Positions 57,451 through 64,000 of a DNA stretch of 64,000 nucleotides are shown one piece after another (within the stretch, counting starts at the first letter, position 1; each line of letters begins with the position of its first letter). The notes beneath the pieces are model-generated. The model ran no database searches. It was not told where the DNA came from and saw only the letters and a list, made by a program, of their open reading frames with translations. This DNA comes from Dichetophora obliterata (Eukaryota > Arthropoda > Insecta > Diptera > Sciomyzidae). The stretch lies in NCBI GenBank assembly GCA_963920525.1, contig OY986438.1:48888288-48952287 (forward strand), in the 5' to 3' direction. The translations under genes were made by a program, and so were the position numbers.

Positions 57451-57653
57451 CTGGGTACAAACGTACCCATTTGCAACTCTAAACTGCTGTATCTTTTCAA
57501 CCAGTCCTCTAGCAAACATCGGATCTAGCAAGAAGACGTAACTATACGCCATTTGAATTTTAGTTTATTTTACTGTGGCCAATGGTTGAGGAGCTATAAG
57601 CCTCCAAAAATGAAACGTATGACTTTACACACTCGGGATACGTTTGTACCTGA
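57451..57653. repeat. Small inverted-repeat element
   Basis: CTGGGTACAAACGTACCCAT at 57451 is an imperfect reverse complement of ACTCGGGATACGTTTGTACC near 57631. The left end is itself palindromic (GGTACAAACGTACC). A TATAAGCCTCCAAAAATG phrase inside resembles the foldback at 37727-38332. Confidence 0.5.
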
Positions 57654-57960
57654 GTGGTTTTTATGCTGAAATAAAGTGGTTTATTGTTGAATGAAAAGTT
57701 TTTTAAAATTTTTTATTTTAATAAATTTTAAAAATTTTGATAAAAAAAGCTTAACCTTGGCAAAATTATTGGTAATTTTTACAGCAAAAACACCTACTAA
57801 AACATGCAATAACAATAGCATTCAGCTACTACAGCTTTTTCACACTTTCTCCGCATTAGATCATGTTAATAACCAACTCAAATATCATTGAAATATCTCA
57901 AAGATATCGATAAAAGTGGTCCAAAACAATCAAAAGTAAGAAAAATGGGTATAGTGCCCA

Positions 57961-58680
57961 GTATAGTATAGTATAGTATAGTATAGTATAGTATAGTATA
58001 GTATAGTATAGTATAGTATAGTATAGTATAGTATAGTATAGTATAGTATAGTATAGTATAGTATAGTATAGTATAGTATAGTATAGTATAGTATAGTATA
58101 GTATAGTATAGTATAGTATAGTATAGTATAGTATAGTATAGTATAGTATAGTATAGTATAGTATAGTATAGTATAGTATAGTATAGTATAGTATAGTATA
58201 GTATAGTATAGTATAGTATAGTATAGTATAGTATAGTATAGTATAGTATAGTATAGTATAGTATAGTATAGTATAGTATAGTATAGTATAGTATAGTATA
58301 GTATAGTATAGTATAGTATAGTATAGTATAGTATAGTATAGTATAGTATAGTATAGTATAGTATAGTATAGTATAGTATAGTATAGTATAGTATAGTATA
58401 GTATAGTATAGTATAGTATAGTATAGTATAGTATAGTATAGTATAGTATAGTATAGTATAGTATAGTATAGTATAGTATAGTATAGTATAGTATAGTATA
58501 GTATAGTATAGTATAGTATAGTATAGTATAGTATAGTATAGTATAGTATAGTATAGTATAGTATAGTATAGTATAGTATAGTATAGTATAGTATAGTATA
58601 GTATAGTATAGTATAGTATAGTATAGTATAGTATAGTATAGTATAGTATAGTATAGTATAGTATAGTATAGTATAGTATA
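57961..58680 (+). repeat. (GTATA)n satellite, 144 perfect units
   Basis: Seven hundred and twenty bases of GTATA without a visible substitution. The left border is TGGGTATAGTGCCCA (57946-57960), a small hairpin with one GTATA unit in its loop. The array is open in several frames only because the repeat contains no stop in them. Confidence 0.98.
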
Positions 58681-58963
58681 GTTTTTTTGTTTTTGTTGGA
58701 CGTAGTGATAGCGCGCTATCATCTAGTGGCCCCACGATACTCCACCAGCTCCACCCCGGAACCGCGTCAGCATTTCATCAGGACGGGGGTTTGATTTCGT
58801 AAGATTCCTACGTCCTCCTTAAGCAAGGAGGTTCGGAACTACTGAAGTTTCTCTCCTTTAATATTTTATTTATGTGTCTTTCACACAAAGTCCATGCATG
58901 TTCAGATTTTAGCATTTCGTTCAACAGATTCTCTTCAGTTAATGTAACACCTAGCATATCATT
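58681..58963 (-). other. 3' UTR of the R1-clade element
   Basis: It contains a perfect 16-bp palindrome TGATAGCGCGCTATCA at 58706-58721, about 25 nt from the 3' terminus, and an A-rich end. The GC content is clearly higher than the surrounding DNA. 3' UTR structures are recognised by the encoded reverse transcriptase in related elements, so a role in template recognition is plausible. Confidence 0.75.
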
Positions 58964-59962
58964 TTAAGCTCGTCTCTCCTCCAACCACTTTTCACATTCG
59001 AAAAGTATGTGCTTTGCATCTTCTTCTAGCGCTGCGCATGAATCACAGCTGCTTATTTCTTTAAGTTTAAATCTATGCAGGTATTTGTTAAAACTACCAT
59101 GGTTTGTCATAGCCTGAGTCAGAAAATATCCCATGCTTCCATGTTGTCTTTCCAGCCAGACTTTTATATTGGGGATAAGGCTATATGTCCAGCTCCCGTT
59201 CATGTTTTGATTCCAACGTTCTTGCCATTTAGTCACTACATTGTCCCTGGCATTAATTTTTATTTCTGAAATTTTTTTCTTTCGCTCTTGTGTATTAGTG
59301 TTCGCCCAACTTATAAGTTTAGTTTGGGTATATATTTCTTCTCTTTCCAGTATTAATAAGTCTATTGGTGGCAGACCTGCAAGCACTAAAGCCGCACTTG
59401 TGGACACTGTACGGTACGCTGATATAATACGGAGAGCACTAACTCTCTGTGCTTTCTGTAGTTCCCTCATATTATTCTTCAGATTCAGTGCCCTGACAAA
59501 GGTTGGAGCAGCATAAAGAAGCTGGGAGTGTACTACGCTGTTTATTAATTTTCTCATCTGCGGCCTTGGGCCACCACAGTTTGGCATTATTCTGGCCAAT
59601 GATGCTGCCGTTCGCAAAGCTTTGTCACGAATATTTACTACGTGCTGTCCAAAGCTAAGTTTGTCATCTAATTGCACACCCAAATAGCATAAGCTTCGTT
59701 TAAAGGGTATCTCTCTATCTTGTAGACGTATTTTCGGTATTTTGAAGACCCTACGATCTGTCACTAGAATTGCTTCCGTTTTTGGAACTGCAAGTTTCAA
59801 ACCGTTTCTTCGCAGCCATCTGTTACAATGACATAAGCTATCGTTTACCACTATCTCGATTAATTCGGCAGTTCGCTGGTTTACTACCAGAGCAATATCA
59901 TCAGCGTAACCTATTAGTTTTGCACCTTCTTGTAATTCCAAATTCAGTAGACCATCGTACAT
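58964..59962 (-). pseudogene. ORF2 C-terminal part (palm to zinc knuckle)
   Basis: The open frame of 332 codons starts within the reverse transcriptase palm. The catalytic box IGYADDIALVV is at residues 17-27. It is followed by the thumb (LKLAVPKTEAILV, YLGVQLDDKLSF), a connection region and a C-terminal CCHC-type knuckle (Cys306, Cys309, His318, Cys323) near EERRA. The upstream bases 59963-60040 encode TAGVPQGSVLGPFLWNV in the same frame. The whole stretch is in-frame continuous, but it is out of register with the preceding piece (60052-61593) by a frameshift in the DYLS region at about 60060-60075. Confidence 0.88.
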
Positions 59963-60051
59963 TACATTCCACAGGAATGGTCCTAATACTGAGCCCTGAG
60001 GTACACCTGCTGTTATTTGGTGCTCTTTTATACCATTTTCCGTCTCATAGA

Positions 60052-61593
60052 TTAAAATTCTGTATCCAGATAGTCTGATACTATGTTAAAGAGATAGTTA
60101 TCTAAACGTCGGTTTCTGAAAGCTTGTAGTACTACTTTCCACTTTACTGTGTTAAAAGCATTTTTAACATCTAGTGTTATTATTGAGCAGTATTCTCCTG
60201 TTGTTTTGGCCTGTATAGCTTTATTGCATACTGCGCTAATGGCATCAACTGTACTCTTCCCTTTGCGGAAGCCATGTTGCATAGGGGATAGTCCGCCAAG
60301 GTCATCTATGCGCTCTTCCAAACGTTTTAGCATTACGTACTCTAATAATTTTCCTAGTGAATCCAACGTACAGAGTGGTCTATAGGAACTAGGCTCATTT
60401 AATGGTTTATTTCCCTTTCGTAACAAAACTAACTTTTGTATTTTCCATTTAGCTGGAAAGATTCCGTTTATTAGACATGAATTGAAGACTTCAAGTAAAA
60501 GATCTGGCCATATCTCACATACTACTTTTATGACCTCATTTGGTATACCATCTGGTCCTGGGCTCTTACCTATTTTTAGTTTACTACATGCATGTGTAAT
60601 GTCATCTACGTTCAGAGGGATGAAACCTTCGACTTGATAATTTGGTTCTCTTTTTAGCCCATCTTCATCGAATGGAAATAGTGTTTCTACTATTGTTGTT
60701 GCCCACACTGGTTCTTTAATGCCGGGTATAGGTTTAATGCTACCAAGCTTTTTCATCACAATTTTGTACGGTTTGCCCCATGGGTCGGAATCTATTTCGT
60801 TACATAGCTCTGTCCAGCATCTTTTCTTACTCTCTTTTATGGCTGTTCTTAAGGTTTTACGTGCCGTTTTATACTCAACCGTTAAGAGCTGGTTATCATA
60901 GTTTCGTGTTGACGCTCGACGTGCTGCAAGGCATTTCGCCCTCAACTCACGTATTTTAGCATTCCACCAGTATACTGGGCGCTTGTTATTGTATTTTTGA
61001 GCTCTTGGCATTGCGACATTACACGCTTTTGTGAGTATCTTCGTCAGCGACTCTGCGGCATTTTCTACATTTATATTTTCGGATTGGTTATCCATATTTC
61101 TATCCTTAGCCCGAGTAATATAATCGGACAATTTTTTGTCATCAAGTTTTCTGACGTTCCATCTTGGGAAATTTGCATCTTCTACACTCATATTTGGACG
61201 TTCATCTATATTAAATGAGATATACTGGTGGTCACTTAAGGTGAGATCTTCCAGCACTATCCAATTCATGTTTTCATTGTAGAGGTTTGTCGTTCCAAAG
61301 GTGATGTCGATAATACTACCACCTGTACCTCTCCGAAAGGTAAGTTTGTCTCCGATATTAAATATCGTAAGACCAAGACTAGCAACCATTTCACACACTG
61401 TAGTACCCTTTTTATCCATTTTTTTGGAGTTCCATTCTGTAGATTTACTATTGAAGTCTCCTCCAATGATCACTTTATATTTTGAGGACCTGATAGAAAC
61501 ATCAAGTATGTTAAGGGCTTCTGCAAACAAATTAAAGTCTATATTTGGTGAAAAGTAGCAACTATATACCCTAATTTTGCCCACTGTGACCAA
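60052..61593 (-). pseudogene. ORF2 middle part (endonuclease and reverse transcriptase)
   Basis: The 513-codon frame includes the apurinic-type endonuclease C-terminal two thirds: IRVYSCYFSPN (8-18), IIGGDFNSKSTEWNS (42-56) and LTLSDHQYISF (117-127), with the catalytic SDH. The reverse transcriptase fingers and palm follow: GKSPGPDGIPNEVI (342-355), SYRPLCTLDSLGK (403-415), QHGFRKGKST (439-448) and box A LDVKNAFNTV (474-483, Asp475). It ends at a stop caused by a frameshift. Its ATG is not the ORF2 start; the N-terminus is in the piece at 61539-61727. Confidence 0.92.
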
Positions 61594-61727
61594 ACTTGAG
61601 ATGGTGGGTTTCTGTACGGTTCGCTTATTAAAAGTATGTCTGCATTAATCTCTGTCGCCTTCTGTATCATCAGGTCTTGCGCTTCTCTACCCCGTCCTAG
61701 ATTGATCTGTAGAAATTTCGTGATCAT
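61539..61727 (-). pseudogene. ORF2 N-terminus (endonuclease start)
   Basis: ATG at 61727 opens MITKFLQINLGRGREAQDLM and goes on to ILLISEPYRNPPSQVW (Glu of SEPY is a catalytic residue in this endonuclease family). The frame then runs into unrelated residues and a stop. The adjoining piece in another frame starts only a few residues before IRVYSCYFSP. Relative to R1-type endonucleases a segment of very roughly 50-60 residues is missing, so an internal deletion sits at about 61590-61610. The start overlaps the ORF1 stop as ATGA (61724-61727). Confidence 0.88.
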
Positions 61728-63124
61728 TTTCTTGCTTTATTTCTTATGTTGATTGCACACGCTGTACTACCAATATAATGCTGAGAATTTATTGAGCCAC
61801 TTTCATGGCATAGTATGCATCTCGTTTCCGCTTTGCATTCTTTAGCTCTGTGTCCCGGATTACAGCATTTTCTGCATAGATTGCTTCTATCTGTCCCTTT
61901 ACACTGGCTCGAAATATGACCCTGTTCTAGGCACCTGAAGCATTTCTGAACTCTAATCTTACTCCTCAGCCTACACATAACCCATCCTACTCTGACTTGC
62001 CTCGTACGGAGTAGTGGAGCTGCTAAGTGCTCAGGTAGTTGAACGAGCGCTTGTTTGGTTCCTCCAAACGATGTTCTAAAATTTAATATTTTGAACGTTG
62101 TGGGTTCTTCTACTTTTGTTGCCTTCATAAGAGCATTAACAAGTTCATCTTTATCTGTTGACTCATCCATGTCTCTGATATCAAGAATATGATTTTTGGT
62201 AACCGCTCTAATCATGACATCTTCACCAAGCGTGTTACCTATAGCGTTTCTGAGCTTTTCGGCTTGGCCTTCGCCTTTTTTTAGTTGAACGAGTAAGTCT
62301 CCAGCTTTTGTCCTTCTGATACCACTTATCTCCACACCGATATCAGTGGGATTTACTTGTTGCTTCATCTTTTTTATAACATCTGCGTATGACTCAGACG
62401 TGTTGGATTTAATTGTTATTGCCTCTCCTTGGATTCGCATTTCACGGCGTTTGTTACTTTGATTATCTTTTTTCTTCCTTGCTTTTCGGTGGCTCACTAG
62501 CTCCCAATCATTTGCCACAGCCGGAGTCTCTGGAATATTTATTTCAGCCTGGGTCTGCAGTGCTTTGACTGTTGCAGGTGTTTTCGGCACTTTTCGTTTC
62601 CTCTCTTGGGCAGGAGAAATAGGGTCAACTTGAGTGGCTTTAGATAGCACTTGCTTACGCTCGTCGCATGACAAAACTGGGTTACTACCTATCGCTTCCC
62701 TGTACTCTTTTAGTTGCTGGTACAGTGCGAAAGCACAGTTAAGATTATCGCGTAACGTCTTGTGTATGTTCTTTGCGCCGGAGACAATGCCATTTGCTGC
62801 GCTAAGTTTATTGCCTAACTCAATAAACGCTTTTTCTTCTGAAATTCTGAGCTGACTTTGATGTCTTTTTTCGCCTTCTAAGCTATCTGCTTTACGAGTA
62901 TTCACAGGTGTGCTCGTGTAATCTCTTATGGTACACACATTTTTACCAGGTGGTTTTTCTGACCCCTTTGCTTGCGGTGATCTTACTATCACCGAGCTTT
63001 TCACAAAGGGATTTTTTAAGACATTTTCATCACCGTTCCTCGTGTACAAGTCTTCATCTCCGTTTTCCTTGTTGTAGGTTAGTTTTGTTTTTTCTTGTTG
63101 TTGTTTGTTGTTGTAACTCTCCAT
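61724..63124 (-). CDS. ORF1: gag-like nucleic-acid-binding protein
   Basis: The intact 466-codon frame has a charged N-terminal half (Lys/Glu/Asn-rich, no recognised fold). A central region follows (about 245-375; VNPTDIGVEISGIRRTKAGD and GKGE-like blocks) of the type found in R1-clade ORF1 proteins. The C-terminus carries zinc knuckles: CxxCxxxxHxxxxC at 395-408 (CFRCLEQGHISSQC) and 417-430 (CRKCCNPGHRAKEC), plus a third, wider one (Cys436, Cys439, His449, Cys456). Two to three CCHC knuckles are standard for R1-clade ORF1, which packages element RNA. The ATG at 63124 is the first in frame and lies about 630 nt from the element's 5' end. Confidence 0.93.
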   Translation of the reverse strand: MESYNNKQQQEKTKLTYNKENGDEDLYTRNGDENVLKNPFVKSSVIVRSPQAKGSEKPPGKNVCTIRDYTSTPVNTRKADSLEGEKRHQSQLRISEEKAFIELGNKLSAANGIVSGAKNIHKTLRDNLNCAFALYQQLKEYREAIGSNPVLSCDERKQVLSKATQVDPISPAQERKRKVPKTPATVKALQTQAEINIPETPAVANDWELVSHRKARKKKDNQSNKRREMRIQGEAITIKSNTSESYADVIKKMKQQVNPTDIGVEISGIRRTKAGDLLVQLKKGEGQAEKLRNAIGNTLGEDVMIRAVTKNHILDIRDMDESTDKDELVNALMKATKVEEPTTFKILNFRTSFGGTKQALVQLPEHLAAPLLRTRQVRVGWVMCRLRSKIRVQKCFRCLEQGHISSQCKGTDRSNLCRKCCNPGHRAKECKAETRCILCHESGSINSQHYIGSTACAINIRNKARK

Positions 63125-63750
63125 TTCAATTGGGTCTCAACTCGAAGCCGCTATCGCCGTTTGAAGTGTAGTTACGTTTTGATCCCATGGTTATCTATGC
63201 AAGCAGGGAGGCCATGCGAGGGTTGACATAAGATCCTTATGGGGTATTATGCCAGTGCCGAATCCGTACTAATCAGGAAATATCCATCTGAACCTACACC
63301 ACCAACTCAATGGTGACAAACATTGAACGTACTCCGAGACTCGCTACGTTTTAACGAGACGGAGGGCAACTGTGACATTAACCTATAAGCCATTTCGTTG
63401 GAATTTCACTTCCACTTACTGAGGTCATAGACTGCCACAGTTGTCAGCCCAGGGTGCTTCAAATCCAAAAACAGTATCCAGCAATGCCATAATTAGAACC
63501 GTACTGGGCTTGATCCTAATGCCTTTCGGCGGGTATTGACTAGGGAAACCACAGAGACGTCACTCTCCTAATTACACTTCTCTCGAAGGTACCCTTGTGG
63601 TTGGATACCTAGTTAAGGGCGGTATCCACTCGCCCTGTCACAGGACTTCTTTGGGCACATGCACCACTTTAGTACGCCCTCCATACCTGCCACAACTAGG
63701 GTCCGCGGGGTCGTTACTCCCGTTATCCTATTCTGAGGATACCCTTGCGG
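63125..63750 (-). other. 5' UTR of the R1-clade element
   Basis: Noticeably GC-richer than the host DNA and without open frames of note. At the outer edge, TATCCT and AGGATA (63724-63729 and 63736-63741) can pair as a small stem just before the array resumes. Presence of a long 5' UTR joined to the array indicates that this copy is not 5'-truncated, or only slightly. Confidence 0.7.
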
Positions 63751-64000
63751 ATAGTATAGTATAGTATAGTATAGTATGTATAGTATAGTATAGTATAGTA
63801 TAGTATAGTATAGTATAGTATAGTATAGTATAGTTTAGTATAGTATAGTATAGTATAGTATTAGTATAGTATAGTATAGTATTAGTATAGTATAGTATAG
63901 TATAGTATAGTATAGTATAGTATAGTATAGTATAGTATAGTATAGTATAGTATAGTATAGTATAGTATAGTATAGTATAGTATAGTATAGTATAGTATAG
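63751..64000 (+). repeat. (TATAG)n satellite, right flank
   Basis: Same pentanucleotide and same orientation as 57961-58680, running off the window. It contains irregular units near the element: TATGTATAG at about 63776, a TTTAG unit at about 63833, and TATTAG at about 63860 and 63880. The last 120 bp are regular. Confidence 0.97.

Larger units (their letters stand above)
58681..63750 (-). mobile_element. R1-clade non-LTR retrotransposon in (GTATA)n
   Basis: A 5.07-kb element runs right to left: 5' UTR (63125-63750), ORF1 (61724-63124), ORF2 (58964-61727, broken) and 3' UTR (58681-58963). Both junctions join pentanucleotide array in the same register orientation. On the element strand the 3' end is A-rich (CAACAAAAACAAAAAAAC) and joins TATAC repeats directly. 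ORF2 begins with the R1-type endonuclease start (FLQINLGRGREAQDLM; ISEPYRN). R1-clade members insert sequence-specifically into 28S rDNA, telomeric repeats (TRAS, SART) or microsatellites (Waldo, Mino). Site specificity for this repeat is inferred from one copy. Confidence 0.9.

Noticed and set aside
57878..58735. Two open frames of 274 and 285 codons with YYTIL repeats
   Set aside because: They are translations of the stop-free (GTATA)n satellite and carry no protein signal.
59075..63171. Plus-strand frames across the R1-clade element
   Set aside because: Antisense shadows of ORF1 and ORF2.

Overview
The window is animal nuclear DNA, very AT-rich and mostly transposable elements. A fly (Diptera, probably Brachycera) is the best guess. 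This rests on short 70-108 nt introns, a SAD/BRSK-type kinase gene that resembles Drosophila sff, and the element mix: DINE-1/Helitron-like repeats, Tc1, mariner, pogo, hAT and Harbinger-like DNA elements, RNase H-bearing non-LTR elements and an R1-clade element. The species cannot be read from the sequence. Only one host gene is convincingly alive: the last five exons of the kinase gene (12537-13429, + strand). There is also a retrocopied ribosomal protein S21 pseudogene (28761-29057). Layout: 1-2538 is a Helitron/DINE-like element made of two tandem-repeat blocks. 2947-4703 is a complete but dead Tc1-like element. 5513-6906 is an inverted-repeat element with a second one (5537-6048) inside it, lying beside the 3' end of a non-LTR element. 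7640-8430 holds Tc1 and mariner transposase remnants in opposite orientations. 8474-9694 (Tc1) and 9699-12036 (pogo/psq type) abut at a TATA. The kinase exons follow directly, so at least the left 12.5 kb is probably a TE-filled intron or gene interior. From 15.2 to 57.4 kb the window is intergenic: decayed retroelements, transposase fragments and a series of MITEs, several with clear target-site duplications (22342-22794, 37093-38441, 47815-48053, 49044-50018). It also carries the two pieces of an unfamiliar, probably transposon-derived protein gene (41394-41861 and 44658-45165). At 50022 a Helitron-like 5' end was split by a non-LTR retrotransposon (50079-52494, minus strand), which left a visible 14-bp target duplication. 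The right end is the most interesting part. A 5.07-kb R1-clade retrotransposon (58681-63750, minus strand; ORF1 intact, ORF2 damaged) sits inside a pentanucleotide (GTATA)n array, with 144 uninterrupted units on one side and a slightly irregular array running to the window edge on the other. R1-clade elements are known for sequence-specific insertion into rDNA, telomeric repeats and simple repeats, so this looks like a retrotransposon that targets a simple satellite. No CRISPR, operon or prokaryotic signals are present, and no entirely new cellular system was found. The best leads are the satellite-targeting R1 element, the pogo element's subterminal repeat system with its PHD-like tail, and the unfamiliar gene remnants near 41-45 kb.
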